Assembly (NCBI RefSeq): GCF_000511355.1
Contig: NC_023135.1
Location: forward strand, 3,958,838-4,022,837
Length of the DNA: 64,000 nucleotides
Direction of reading: 5' to 3'
DNA from: Leisingera methylohalidivorans DSM 14336
Lineage (GTDB): Bacteria > Pseudomonadota > Alphaproteobacteria > Rhodobacterales > Rhodobacteraceae
Shown: positions 19,938 through 29,188 of the stretch, piece after piece
Layout of the letters: every line of letters begins with the position of its first letter
Numbering within the stretch: position 1 is the first letter of the stretch
The notes under the pieces: generated by a model
Databases searched by the model: none
Told to the model about the DNA's origin: nothing
What the model saw: the letters and a program-made list of their open reading frames with translations, nothing else
Position numbers and translations under genes: made by a program

Positions 19938-20501
19938 TCAGCTTTCCTGGCCTATGCTTTCAACTGTGAGGTTGCCATTGGTGTAGACGCAGATATCGGC
20001 AGCGATGGCCATGGCATCACGGGCCACTTTTTCGGCGGATTTTCCGCTGTCCATCATGCCGCGGGCGGCCGCCAGTGCGAAATTTCCGCCCGAGCCGATA
20101 GCGGCTACATTGTGCTCAGGCTCCAGCACGTCGCCGGCACCGGTGATGACAAACATGTCTGCACCATCGGTGACGATCAGCATGGCCTCAAGTTTCTGCA
20201 GGTATTTATCGGTGCGCCAGTCCTTGGCCAGCTCGACACTGGCCCGTGCGAGCTGGCCAGGAGTCGCTTCAAGCTTGGTTTCCAGCCGCTCCAGCAGAGT
20301 GAAGGCGTCGGCTGTCGAGCCGGCAAAACCCGCCACCACGTCAAATCCGCCCGGTGACAGGCGGCGCACCTTGCGGGCCGTGCCTTTGATCACCGTCTGC
20401 CCCAGCGACACCTGGCCGTCGCCGGCGATGACAACCTGGCCATCCTTCTTCACACCGATGATGGTGGTGCCGTGCCAGCCGGGGAATTGATCGTCTGCCA
20501 T
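19938..20501 (-). CDS. hslV: ATP-dependent protease peptidase subunit HslV (ClpQ)
   Basis: HslV is the proteasome-like threonine protease core of the HslUV complex. The sequence begins [19 protein letters not shown], so the catalytic threonine (residue 12) follows an 11-residue propeptide instead of the initiator Met, a feature of alphaproteobacterial HslV. The segments [26 protein letters not shown] and [13 protein letters not shown] are conserved. It is the first gene of the hslV - membrane protein - hslU set. Confidence 0.96.
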   Translation of the reverse strand: MADDQFPGWHGTTIIGVKKDGQVVIAGDGQVSLGQTVIKGTARKVRRLSPGGFDVVAGFAGSTADAFTLLERLETKLEATPGQLARASVELAKDWRTDKYLQKLEAMLIVTDGADMFVITGAGDVLEPEHNVAAIGSGGNFALAAARGMMDSGKSAEKVARDAMAIAADICVYTNGNLTVESIGQES

Positions 20502-20721
20502 ATGTGCCTCCGCTTTATTGCCCTCTATATGGAATCATCCCACCGCCGGCACAAGAGAACGCGCAAAGTCCACTGCCGGGCAGCAGCTGTATGGCTGTCC
20601 ATTGCTATGCAGTAAATGCAAATCGGGGCTGTTGAACCGGCAATTGTGAGACTCAGCCGCACATCCTACATGGGGCTCACAACCGGCACAGGGTCGGCTG
20701 TTTCTCAGAAGGACTAGCGCT

Positions 20722-20913
20722 ATGACTACCGCAAACATCTATGCGCCGCTCGGAGCAGTCACCGTTCTCCGCGTGGTCGACGCATTGATCAACGTGAAAA
20801 CTGCTCTCGTGGAATGGAACGAGACCCGTGAAACCCGCAAGGCTCTGGCACAGTTGTCGGACGCTCAGCTGGAAGACATCGGCATGAAACGCGCTGATAT
20901 CTCCAAAATCTGA
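20722..20913 (+). CDS. Small DUF1127 protein
   Basis: A 63-residue basic protein ending in the DUF1127 motif (ALAQLSDAQLEDIGMKRADI). Small DUF1127 proteins in Alphaproteobacteria have been linked to RNA metabolism, phosphate and stress physiology; the role here is unknown. It has an AGAAGGA ribosome-binding site and is followed by a hairpin terminator, so it is probably monocistronic. The roughly 220 bp upstream, back to hslV, should hold divergent promoters. Confidence 0.9.
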   Translation: MTTANIYAPLGAVTVLRVVDALINVKTALVEWNETRETRKALAQLSDAQLEDIGMKRADISKI

Positions 20914-20940
20914 TCCCCGATGATCCACAGTTTTGAATGA

Positions 20941-20966
20941 GCCGCCCGCAATCGGGCGGCTTTGTT
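20941..20966 (+). terminator. Rho-independent terminator after the DUF1127 gene
   Basis: An 8-bp perfect GC stem (GCCGCCCG / CGGGCGGC) with a CAAT loop is followed by TTTGTT on the plus strand, 27 bp after the stop codon. Confidence 0.85.
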
Positions 20967-21337
20967 CATTTCCGGACGCTGGTTTTATACTTGCCAGCCT
21001 GATCCGGAAGCCAGGCCTCAATTGCAGCGGTGGCGACCACATGGCGCGTTCCGGCTTCTGCATCCTCTACGTCCAGCCCGCCTTTCACTGCTCGCACGCT
21101 GGCCCGGCCCCGCGGCAAATCCTGGGCCACTAGATCGCAATCCACTGCTTCCGGTTGCTGCACGGCAACCGTCACGTCCACCCGCATTTCTCTGTGATCA
21201 ATCCCGAGCTTGGAAAACAGAGTGATCGACGAATGGTGCAATGCGTCCTGCACTGCACGGCGGGCTGCTTTTGTATAGTTTTGGCCATACAGGTCATTGC
21301 CGGTGCCCATTTCCAGGATGATGCGTTTTTCATTCAT
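20966..21337 (-). CDS. Lin0512 family protein, second copy of a tandem pair
   Basis: A 123-residue protein of the Lin0512 family (function unknown). It shares with the upstream gene the layout ILEMGTGNDLYGQNYTKAARRAVQDAL, a central VAVQQPEAVD and a C-terminal RASVRAVKGGLDVED. The ATG overlaps the stop of the first copy (ATGA), so the two are translated together. The copies are clearly diverged, which suggests an old duplication with distinct roles or a heteromer. Confidence 0.85.
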   Translation of the reverse strand: MNEKRIILEMGTGNDLYGQNYTKAARRAVQDALHHSSITLFSKLGIDHREMRVDVTVAVQQPEAVDCDLVAQDLPRGRASVRAVKGGLDVEDAEAGTRHVVATAAIEAWLPDQAGKYKTSVRK

Positions 21338-21681
21338 TCTGCCGCCTCCATGTCAAAGGACACAACTACGGCCGCATTGGCGATCACCGTGCACCCGCTG
21401 TGGGGCTTGTCGATATTGAGCCCCCCTTCCACAACACGGATGCTGGGCTGGCCGTAAGGGAAAATCTCCAACAGCGCATTCTTGTCCACGGATTCGGGCT
21501 TCTGAACCCCGATCTCAGCGTCGATAATCATATCTTCTTTATGAAAATCAAATAGTTCCGACATGTTTACGGAATTGTGCCACAGCGCGTCCTTGATCGC
21601 GCGGCGGGCGGCTTCGGTGTAATCTTCACGCCGGAGCGATGTGCCCATGCCGAATTCCACCAATACCCGTGTCTTGGCCAT
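21334..21681 (-). CDS. Lin0512 family protein, first copy of a tandem pair
   Basis: A 115-residue Lin0512-family protein starting at ATG 21681 (MAKTRVLVEFGMGTSLRRED), with GGAGG upstream; longer readings run through the trxA terminator. Conserved features are TEAARRAIKDALWHNSV (about 22-38), IGVQKPESVDK and GQPSIRVVEGGLNID. No catalytic residues can be assigned. It lies between trxA and its own paralogue, separated from trxA by a strong terminator, so the pair forms its own transcription unit. Confidence 0.87.
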   Translation of the reverse strand: MAKTRVLVEFGMGTSLRREDYTEAARRAIKDALWHNSVNMSELFDFHKEDMIIDAEIGVQKPESVDKNALLEIFPYGQPSIRVVEGGLNIDKPHSGCTVIANAAVVVSFDMEAAE

Positions 21682-21786
21682 AGTGCCTCCTGTACCTGTT
21701 CTGGGCGGGACGGTTGCAGGCAATGGGCGCAAAGGAAAGAGCCAGTTTGCCGTCCGCAGGCGCACCAGCGTTTGCGGGCAAAAGAA

Positions 21787-21816
21787 AAAGGGCTGTCCCC
21801 GCGGGGACAGCCCTTT
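21787..21816 (-). terminator. Rho-independent terminator of trxA
   Basis: A perfect 14-bp stem (AAAGGGCTGTCCCC / GGGGACAGCCCTTT) around GC is followed on the minus strand by a T-rich tract (TTCTTTTG). It sits 23 bp beyond the trxA stop and ends the tsaE-to-trxA cluster. Confidence 0.93.
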
Positions 21817-21839
21817 GAAATCCGCAACAGGAATCAAAG

Positions 21840-22160
21840 TCAGATCGACTCTTCGATCCAGCTTTGCAGCGCTGCTTTGGGAGCGGCGCCGGCACGGTTC
21901 GAAACCACTTGGCCGTCCTTGAAAATAAACAGCGCCGGAATACCGCGCACGCCCATGGCGGCGGCCGCATTCGGGTTGTTGTCAACATCGACCTTGGCAA
22001 TTTTCACCTTGCCGCCGAATTCCGCGGCCAGCTCTTCCAGAGCGGGACCGATCTGCTTACAGGGACCGCACCACTCAGCCCAGAAATCCACCACAACGGG
22101 GATATCGGAGTTCTTGACTTCTGCGTCAAAAGTGGCGTCGGTGACGGCTACGGTGGACAT
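21840..22160 (-). CDS. trxA: Thioredoxin
   Basis: A 106-residue cytosolic thioredoxin with the active site [10 protein letters not shown] (C31 and C34) and the cis-proline loop GIPALFIF. The ATG at 22160 ([11 protein letters not shown]) is preferred over upstream ATGs at 22166 and 22187 because it gives the standard length and has GGAGA seven bases upstream. It is the last gene of the addB-addA-trxA run and is followed by a strong terminator. Confidence 0.96.
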   Translation of the reverse strand: MSTVAVTDATFDAEVKNSDIPVVVDFWAEWCGPCKQIGPALEELAAEFGGKVKIAKVDVDNNPNAAAAMGVRGIPALFIFKDGQVVSNRAGAAPKAALQSWIEESI

Positions 22161-22222
22161 ATGCATGTCTCCATGAGTGTGTGGCAACTGGAGTTGGAAC
22201 CTAGGTACGGCTTAACCGATCG

Positions 22223-25200
22223 TCAAGGTTCCATCCGACGCTGCAGTGCCTTTGCCACAAGCTTTTGCGGCAGCGGCATTAGGGTGGCATTGCGGGTCCA
22301 AAGCAATGCGGTTTCGATGGCGCGGTCCGGATAAATCTGTGCCAGCGCATGGGCATAGGCCCCCATCTGCCGCAGCAGGCCTTCCGGGCATTGCTGGGGT
22401 GTTTCGGGTACAGTCACGTTGGATTTAAAATCCACCGCCAGGACTTTTTCCGGTGTTACAACCAGCCGGTCTATGATGCCATGCAAGCGCGATCCGTACA
22501 AATCAGCGGTAACGGGGACCTCCGCCAATGTGTCTGTCTGGAAAATATGAGAGAGGGCAGCGTTCTGAAGTACGCCCGAGGCCTCAACCAGCAGCTCCGC
22601 GCTGTCATTTGCATTCAGCAATAGATTTTGAGCCAATAGGGGCCATTCCTCCTGGGGGCGGCCGGGCAGATGCTCCAACAGCAGGTGCAGCCGGGAGCCG
22701 CGCGCCTTGGCCGCCTCCTCGTCCAGACCCTGATCCCCTGGCAAGGCCTTGGGTCCGCCCAGATCCGATGGGCTGAGCGCCGGCGCCGGCGCAGCATAAG
22801 GTCCTGCCGGACGGGTAAACACCTCCGGCAGAATGTGTTTCTCAACGCTTTGACCAGGCTTTTCAACCAGAGGAAGCCCGTCCCAATCACCGTGCTGCAG
22901 GCGAAGACCGGTGCCGCCTTCGATATCAAGCTCCACCGCCCCGCCGTCCCGCAAGGCGCGTTCCGCCATACGGTACCAGCTGTCGTTCATCTCACCGACG
23001 TCGCCGGCTGCGGCGACGATTAACCATTTTTCCGCTCGGGTTAGAGCCACATACAAAAGGCGCAGCCGTTCATTTTGCAGTTTCTCCTGCGCGGCTTCTC
23101 GGGCAGACAGCATCGCGGCTGGCATCTGGTCCTTGGGCAGTTTCCAGACCGGAGTGCCATCTGCCAGCATGATTTCGGCATCGCGCGGCGCCTGGCGCTT
23201 GGCGGTGTCCGGAAGGATCACGATCGGGGCCTCCAGACCTTTCGAGCCATGCACCGACATCACCCGGATCATATTGCCTGCTGCACCCATCTGGCGTTTG
23301 ATCTCCAGATCATCGGTCTGCATCCAGACCAGAAACCCGGTGAGGCTGGGCACATCAGTGCGTTCATAGGCCAGTGCCTGCGACAGCAGCGCGTTGACAC
23401 CGTCCTCAGCTTCCGGTCCCAGCCTGCCCAGCAGTTTCTGACGGCCGCCGTGACGGGTCAGAATGCGCTCAATCAGGTCATAGGGGCGCAGGAAGTCGGC
23501 ATTGGCGCGCAGATCATTCAGCACGGCCATGGTTTCGGGAAACGCCCCTGCCCGGTCGCGCAATGCCGGCCACAGGTACATCGCCTCCCGCCGGTGCGCC
23601 AGATCGAACAGCGCTTGCTCGCTCCAGCCGAACAGTGGTGATTTCAGAGCCTCCGCCAGTGACAAAGAGTCTTCCGGCAAGGCCAGGAACCGCAACAGTG
23701 CTGCGATGTCCTTGACCGCCAGTTCGGCGCCCACCTTCAGGCGGTCGGCGCCGGCGATCGGCAGTTCTGCCTTTTTGCAGGCACGTATGATCTCCGAGAA
23801 CAGATCGGACCGGCGCTGCACCAGGATCAGGAAATCACCGGCCTGCACCGGGCGGCGCTGGAAGGTGCCGCGCTCAGAGCCGTCCTCTGGGATGGTGGTG
23901 CCGGTCTCGATCATTCCCTTGATCGATTGGGCAATGCGTTCGGCCAGGATCACTGTGTGATGCCGGCTGCTGGGCCGGTCGACGGGGCTGGTCCAATCGG
24001 GATCCTCGTCATCCTCGACCTTCCCGACCACCGGCCAAAGGTCTACCCGGCCCGGCAGATCGGACTTGAAAGCGCGGTGCAGCGCGTCTTTTCGAAAACC
24101 AGCGCGGGGGCTGTCGCGGAACACCAAGTCCACCAGTTTCAGGATCGCGGCAGAGGAGCGGAAGGAGAAATCGAGCGAGGCATCTTGCAGTCCTGCCCCG
24201 GTTTCCGACAGCCTGTTCCCGAATTCCAGCTGCATCCGGTCAAAGGCATCCGGATCGGCGCCTTGGAAGGAATAGATCGACTGCTTCTTGTCGCCGACCA
24301 CGAATATCGTGCGTTCGACATCCGAGCGCGCGCCCTCGCCGGCAGTGAATTCCTGCGCCAGCTTCTCGATCACGTCCCATTGCACCGGGCTGGTATCCTG
24401 CGCTTCGTCCACCAGGATGTGGTCGATGCCGCCGTCCAGCCGGTACAGCACCCAGGCCGCAACGCCGGGATCATTCAGCAGTTGCCGGGCCTTCAGGATC
24501 AGGTCGTCGAAATCGAGCCAGCCGCGCAACTGCTTGCGGCGCTCATACTCGGGCAGGAAGGCGGCAGCAAAACGGTGCAGATCGTGGCTTTTCCGGGCAG
24601 CGGTTAGGGCGATGCGCTTGGTGCGCGCATCCTCGACCCGCCGCATCAGCGGCTCCAGCTGATCCATCAGCGAAAGATGCGATTCGCGCAGCTTTTTGGT
24701 TGGGAACTTGTCCAGTTTCGCCGTAAAAGGTTCCTTGGCCCCGGGACCAGTCAGGAAAACGTTCTCCAGTGTGCCAAGGTCGGCGCGTGTGGGTTTGGTG
24801 ATGCCGGCGAGCTTATCCGCGGCTTTCTGATCGGTGCTGCCGCCCTGCCCGAGCATATCGCGGGTGCGCTGCAGCAGCTCTTCCTCGCCGCCCAAAAACA
24901 CCAGGGCTTCCAGCGCGGTTTCATCAAAATCTGGCGGGAGCTCAAACAGGTCCAGTAAGCTGTTCCATTCCAGCGGCCTGGAGAAATCGGCGCGGCGCTG
25001 ACACACGGCTGCTGTCAGGGTTTCGAAATCGCTGTCGCTGACATGGCGTGCCAAGGCCTCCACAAGCGGTGCCTCGGTGCCTTGGGCAAAGTCTTCCATG
25101 ATTTCAGCGCGCAGCATCTGGCCTGCGCGGTCATCCATTTCGGAAAACTGCGGGCTGACGCCGGCCTCCAGCGGGAAACGGCGCAGCAGCGACGAACAGA

Positions 25201-25576
25201 AGGAGTGAATGGTCTGGATTTTCAACCCGCCCGGCGTTTCAATCGCGCGGGCAAACAGGGTTCTGGCCTGAGCCAGGTCGTTGGGTCCGGTGCTGAGCTC
25301 TCCCAGTTCGGTCAAGGCAGTGATCAGCACTGGATCTCCCAGCATCGCCCATTCGCCCAGCCGCTTGAACAGCCGGTTCTGCATCTCGCTGGCGGCGGCC
25401 TTGGTGTAGGTCAGGCACAGGATGTGCTGCGGCTGCACGCCTTTCAGCAACAGCCGCGCAACCCGGTCAGTCAGCACTTTGGTCTTGCCTGACCCGGCAT
25501 TGGCGGCCAGCCATGTAGAGGCATCAGGCCGGGCGGCACGGAATTGCGCCTCGGAGGCGGCATCACGGATGGTCAT
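22223..25576 (-). CDS. addA: Double-strand break repair helicase AddA (alphaproteobacterial type)
   Basis: AddA is the UvrD-like helicase-nuclease subunit of AddAB, which resects DNA ends for RecA loading. The 1117-residue protein has Walker A AANAGSGKTKVLTDR (about 24-38), Walker B LVDEAQDTSPVQW, helicase motif GDKKQSIYSFQGADP, motif SVHGSKGLEAPIV and a C-terminal RecB-like nuclease with VLAVDFKSN. The ATG at 25576 overlaps the addB stop (ATGA). Confidence 0.95.
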   Translation of the reverse strand: MTIRDAASEAQFRAARPDASTWLAANAGSGKTKVLTDRVARLLLKGVQPQHILCLTYTKAAASEMQNRLFKRLGEWAMLGDPVLITALTELGELSTGPNDLAQARTLFARAIETPGGLKIQTIHSFCSSLLRRFPLEAGVSPQFSEMDDRAGQMLRAEIMEDFAQGTEAPLVEALARHVSDSDFETLTAAVCQRRADFSRPLEWNSLLDLFELPPDFDETALEALVFLGGEEELLQRTRDMLGQGGSTDQKAADKLAGITKPTRADLGTLENVFLTGPGAKEPFTAKLDKFPTKKLRESHLSLMDQLEPLMRRVEDARTKRIALTAARKSHDLHRFAAAFLPEYERRKQLRGWLDFDDLILKARQLLNDPGVAAWVLYRLDGGIDHILVDEAQDTSPVQWDVIEKLAQEFTAGEGARSDVERTIFVVGDKKQSIYSFQGADPDAFDRMQLEFGNRLSETGAGLQDASLDFSFRSSAAILKLVDLVFRDSPRAGFRKDALHRAFKSDLPGRVDLWPVVGKVEDDEDPDWTSPVDRPSSRHHTVILAERIAQSIKGMIETGTTIPEDGSERGTFQRRPVQAGDFLILVQRRSDLFSEIIRACKKAELPIAGADRLKVGAELAVKDIAALLRFLALPEDSLSLAEALKSPLFGWSEQALFDLAHRREAMYLWPALRDRAGAFPETMAVLNDLRANADFLRPYDLIERILTRHGGRQKLLGRLGPEAEDGVNALLSQALAYERTDVPSLTGFLVWMQTDDLEIKRQMGAAGNMIRVMSVHGSKGLEAPIVILPDTAKRQAPRDAEIMLADGTPVWKLPKDQMPAAMLSAREAAQEKLQNERLRLLYVALTRAEKWLIVAAAGDVGEMNDSWYRMAERALRDGGAVELDIEGGTGLRLQHGDWDGLPLVEKPGQSVEKHILPEVFTRPAGPYAAPAPALSPSDLGGPKALPGDQGLDEEAAKARGSRLHLLLEHLPGRPQEEWPLLAQNLLLNANDSAELLVEASGVLQNAALSHIFQTDTLAEVPVTADLYGSRLHGIIDRLVVTPEKVLAVDFKSNVTVPETPQQCPEGLLRQMGAYAHALAQIYPDRAIETALLWTRNATLMPLPQKLVAKALQRRMEP

Positions 25577-28506
25577 GACAGATCCTCCGGCTGCGGTGTG
25601 GCGCTGCGGTCCCATTCACCATAGCGCGCAAGGTGGTCATAGTCGCCGGCGATATCGTCACGATACACCATGCGGCGGCTCGAATAGCCTTGTTCAGGCT
25701 CGAAATAGGCCCCGATCAGAGTGTGCAGCTCGTCCCAGATCTTGGCCGGAGGTTCCGCTTCCAGCGGTGCACGTACTTCCTTCATGCTGGACCCCAGCCC
25801 GATGAACAGGGCGCGGGCCACTTCTGCCGGGCCCAGGCCGTCAAAGGCGCCTTGCTCGGCCATGGCGGCCTCGATCAGCAATTGTTTTTCGAACTTCTTC
25901 TGCTGTGCTTCGCTGGGGGGGGCACCGGTTTTGTAGTCATACAGATGCAGAAAACCGCGGTCGTCCATGTCGATACGGTCGGCGCGGCAGGCGATGGTGA
26001 AATCCAGCGGCTCCAGCCGCGCGCTGCCTTTGGCTTCAAAAGCGACCGGTTTAGCTCGCGACTGGCGTTCCTGCTCTGCCAGCACAAAATCACTGGCGAT
26101 CCGGCGGATGCGGCTGTGCCACAGAATGCGCGCGACTGGCCAGGGGACGTGGCTTTCCAGCAATTCGCGGGTTTTGTCGATCAGGTGACCGGCGGTTAGC
26201 AGGGAAGGATCTGTTTGGGATTCCTTGATGAACCGTTCAAACACCTCATGCACCACAATGCCGCGCAGCAGCGCGTCCGGTTCTTGAACCAAAGGGGTCA
26301 GGGGCTTCAGCCGCAGAACATGCTTGGCATATATCGCATAGGGGTCGCGGATCAGCCGGGGAATCTCCGTAATCGTCAGGCGCCGCGGCCGCGCGGAAAC
26401 CGGCGGACGCGGTGAAGGACGCGGCATCTGCGGGGCAGGGGCCGGCTCCTCCAGCGCATCCGCCCAGCCGAGCCACTGGCGGCCTTTGGCACGCATCGCG
26501 TCCAGCGCTTCACGGCCTCCCTGATCGGGCAGGCCGGACAACAGGTTGGTCAGCCGGTTCAGCCAGCGTGAGGGCACAGTGTCGGCTTCCTCTGACCGTT
26601 CGGCGCGGGTCAGCCAGACCTCGGGTGCGGCGATAGCCTGCTGGAAATCATGCGCTGACAGGCCGATGCGGCGTTCAGGCAGCAACAGGCCGGCCTGGTT
26701 GCGCAACTGTCGGTTCAGCCAGGGATCGGGGCTGGCGGCCTCCGGCCAGCTGCCTTCATTCAGACCGCCGAGGATCACCAGATCGGCGCCCTGCACCCGG
26801 GCTTCCAGCGTGCCCCATATCATTATTGAGCCATAAGGCGCATCGCGGTCGCGTACCTCGCCCTGGCTCAGCAGTGCGCCCAGGAGATCGGCAAAATCGC
26901 GCGCGGACATGTCGCCGCCATAGGGGGATTCAGCCTCGAGGTTTTCGATGCAGGCAAGCGCGGCCTGCCCGGCCTTCTTGTCCCAGAGGGTGCCCGAGCC
27001 ATCTGCCTGGCTGCCTGCAGCGATGTGTTGGGCCAGTTCCCGCAGGCGCTGAACCCAGTCTACCAAAGGCAGGGTGCCGGTGATTTCCTTATCCGCGAAA
27101 CAGGCGGTCAGCCATTCCACCCACCCGGGTGTCAGCTCCCGGCCGTTTTCAAACCCTGCAAAGGCTGCAGCATCTGGGAACGGCGGGCCGTTGCGGCGCA
27201 GGGAAAGCTCCAGCTCGCGGGTCTGGCGAAGGTGGCTGCCGCGGTCCGCACCATCGTGGGTCAGCGGGTGCTTCAGCAGCGTCAGCAGACTGTCGCAGGC
27301 CAGCGGTTTGCAGAACAGCCCTGCCACATGGCGCAGGAAGCGGCCCGGAGGTGACAGCTGCAAGGGCTGGCCGGCGGAATCGTCCGGCAGGATCTCCCAG
27401 CGGTCCAGAGCAGCTGAGACCTGGCGGGTCAGCATCCGGTCCGGGGTGATCAGCGCGGCGGTCTGCCCGTCCTCTGCGGCCTGGCGCAGACGCAGTGCAA
27501 TGGCGAGCGCTTCGGCGCGGGGGGTGGGGGCCTCGACCAGGGTCACGTTTTCCGTGGCTGTGTCCAAACCTGTCAGATGCGGGCCTTCGCTCATCCAGGC
27601 ATCGGTTACCGGGGCAGGGCGCAGGGCCAACGACACCAACCGGTTACGGGCGGGGGCTGCGGGCTGGGTCTCCGTCCAGCACTGAACATCGCTGGGTGAG
27701 AGCTCGAGATCCTTCAGCAGCCTGTGGAACCGGTATTGCGGGTGATCTTCCGAGATCATCGGATCATCCAGCCCGGCCCAGACGATTTCAGGCTGATCAA
27801 AATCGAAGCCGGGCAGCACCACCGCGCCTTGCGGCAGCCGGGCGATGGCCTGCATCAGCATCAGCGTTGTCCCGCGCGAGCCGGTGGAGCCGGCCAGGAT
27901 CACTGGATGCTGCGGTGGGTTCTCCTGCCATTGGTCTATGAGGTTCAGCACCACCTGCCGCTGCCGCGCCTGGGAATCTATTGCACCCTCGTGCAGACCG
28001 GTGAACTGGTCGGCGATCCCGATAAAGGCCTGCGCGCGGGCCCAGTGACCGGACATGTCGGAAACATCCAGATCGCGGATCGCATCGGTGCTGACACCTT
28101 CGCCCTGCATCTCGTCAATCAGCGCGGCCAGGCTGTCGGACAAGTCATACAGCGACGCCCTGGAGGCGAGATCGGGCTGTGCATCCAATAGTTTTGCGAT
28201 CAGCTGTGATAATTCCAGCCGCCGCCGCAGCGGGGGCAAAGCGGGCGGCAGCCCGTCCAGCGTGGCGCGCTGTGCCAGATCGGTCAGCAACAGCATACGC
28301 GGCAGCAGCATGGCGGGGCCAGTGTCAAACAGGGTGCGGACACGCCGCGCCATACGGGAGGTGTTGACGATCAGTTCAGCCCTCGCCAGCGCCTCGGGCG
28401 GCTGGTTCTGACTGCGGACGCGCATCCCATCGGTCAGAGCACGCGGGAAGTCGACACCACAGGGAAGAGCGAAGACGCGCGGTTTGGAAGTAGGTTCAAA
28501 CATCAT
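25573..28506 (-). CDS. addB: Double-strand break repair protein AddB (alphaproteobacterial type)
   Basis: A 977-residue partner of AddA. The N-terminal helicase-like region is degenerate, and the C-terminus carries a RecB-like nuclease (RADRIDMDDRGFLHLYDYKTGAPP) followed by the QLLIEAAM segment, as expected for AddB nucleases. Two ATGs stand in tandem at the start, and the gene overlaps murU by about 10 bp. It is translationally coupled to addA. Confidence 0.94.
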   Translation of the reverse strand: MMFEPTSKPRVFALPCGVDFPRALTDGMRVRSQNQPPEALARAELIVNTSRMARRVRTLFDTGPAMLLPRMLLLTDLAQRATLDGLPPALPPLRRRLELSQLIAKLLDAQPDLASRASLYDLSDSLAALIDEMQGEGVSTDAIRDLDVSDMSGHWARAQAFIGIADQFTGLHEGAIDSQARQRQVVLNLIDQWQENPPQHPVILAGSTGSRGTTLMLMQAIARLPQGAVVLPGFDFDQPEIVWAGLDDPMISEDHPQYRFHRLLKDLELSPSDVQCWTETQPAAPARNRLVSLALRPAPVTDAWMSEGPHLTGLDTATENVTLVEAPTPRAEALAIALRLRQAAEDGQTAALITPDRMLTRQVSAALDRWEILPDDSAGQPLQLSPPGRFLRHVAGLFCKPLACDSLLTLLKHPLTHDGADRGSHLRQTRELELSLRRNGPPFPDAAAFAGFENGRELTPGWVEWLTACFADKEITGTLPLVDWVQRLRELAQHIAAGSQADGSGTLWDKKAGQAALACIENLEAESPYGGDMSARDFADLLGALLSQGEVRDRDAPYGSIMIWGTLEARVQGADLVILGGLNEGSWPEAASPDPWLNRQLRNQAGLLLPERRIGLSAHDFQQAIAAPEVWLTRAERSEEADTVPSRWLNRLTNLLSGLPDQGGREALDAMRAKGRQWLGWADALEEPAPAPQMPRPSPRPPVSARPRRLTITEIPRLIRDPYAIYAKHVLRLKPLTPLVQEPDALLRGIVVHEVFERFIKESQTDPSLLTAGHLIDKTRELLESHVPWPVARILWHSRIRRIASDFVLAEQERQSRAKPVAFEAKGSARLEPLDFTIACRADRIDMDDRGFLHLYDYKTGAPPSEAQQKKFEKQLLIEAAMAEQGAFDGLGPAEVARALFIGLGSSMKEVRAPLEAEPPAKIWDELHTLIGAYFEPEQGYSSRRMVYRDDIAGDYDHLARYGEWDRSATPQPEDLS

Positions 28507-29188
28507 CTGCGGCTATCAGATCCTCGGCCAGTGTGATTCCCTCAGGATGGCCCACATCGCACCAGCGGCCGGGATATTCCATGGCAAACAGCCGGCCGCG
28601 TGCGGCCATCTGGTTCCATAGGAGATTCAGCGAGAACACTTGCTCGTCTACCTGATGCAAACCGTCAGTTTTGATGATTTGTACTCCGCCAAAGACCAGG
28701 TTTCCGCCGCGGTTGATGCGGCCTTCAGCATCGGCCGCGAAATCCCCGCCGCCTGTGCGGCCCACCGCATGCTCCAGCGGCACGCAGACCAGCAGCGCGT
28801 CCATCCGATCAGGATCCCAAGCATCCTGCGCCAATTTCAGCGGGTTCGGACCCTTCCATATTGCGTCAGTGTTCATAGTGAAAACCGGCCCGTCCCCCAG
28901 CAGTGGTAAAGCCTGGCGCAGCCCGCCGCCGGTGTCGAGAATCTCGGGCGTTTCGAGACTGATGAGTACCTTTTCAGGCTCTAATAGAGCTTTTAGCGGC
29001 TCTGGCTTGTAATGCAGATTTGCCACGATCCGGGCCGGCCGGATGGTTTGGGCCAATTCCAGCGCATGGGCGATAAGCGGCCGGCCCGAAACTTCGATCA
29101 TCGGTTTCGGCTTGTCTAGGGTAAGTTCCCGCATACGGGTGCCGAACCCGGCGGCAAACAGCATGACGGCATCGGGGGAGCGCTGCAT
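28496..29188 (-). CDS. murU: N-acetylmuramate alpha-1-phosphate uridylyltransferase (MurU-like)
   Basis: A 230-residue sugar-nucleotidyltransferase with the N-terminal LFAAGFGTRMRELTLDKPKPM motif (about 10-30), NTDAIWKG (catalytic Asp) near 105 and the C-terminal GRWCDVGHPEG. Beside an AmgK-like kinase this matches the anabolic recycling route that makes UDP-MurNAc from MurNAc, bypassing the fosfomycin target. Its start overlaps the amgK stop (TGATG). Substrate assignment rests on family and neighbour rather than on direct evidence. Confidence 0.88.
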   Translation of the reverse strand: MQRSPDAVMLFAAGFGTRMRELTLDKPKPMIEVSGRPLIAHALELAQTIRPARIVANLHYKPEPLKALLEPEKVLISLETPEILDTGGGLRQALPLLGDGPVFTMNTDAIWKGPNPLKLAQDAWDPDRMDALLVCVPLEHAVGRTGGGDFAADAEGRINRGGNLVFGGVQIIKTDGLHQVDEQVFSLNLLWNQMAARGRLFAMEYPGRWCDVGHPEGITLAEDLIAADDV

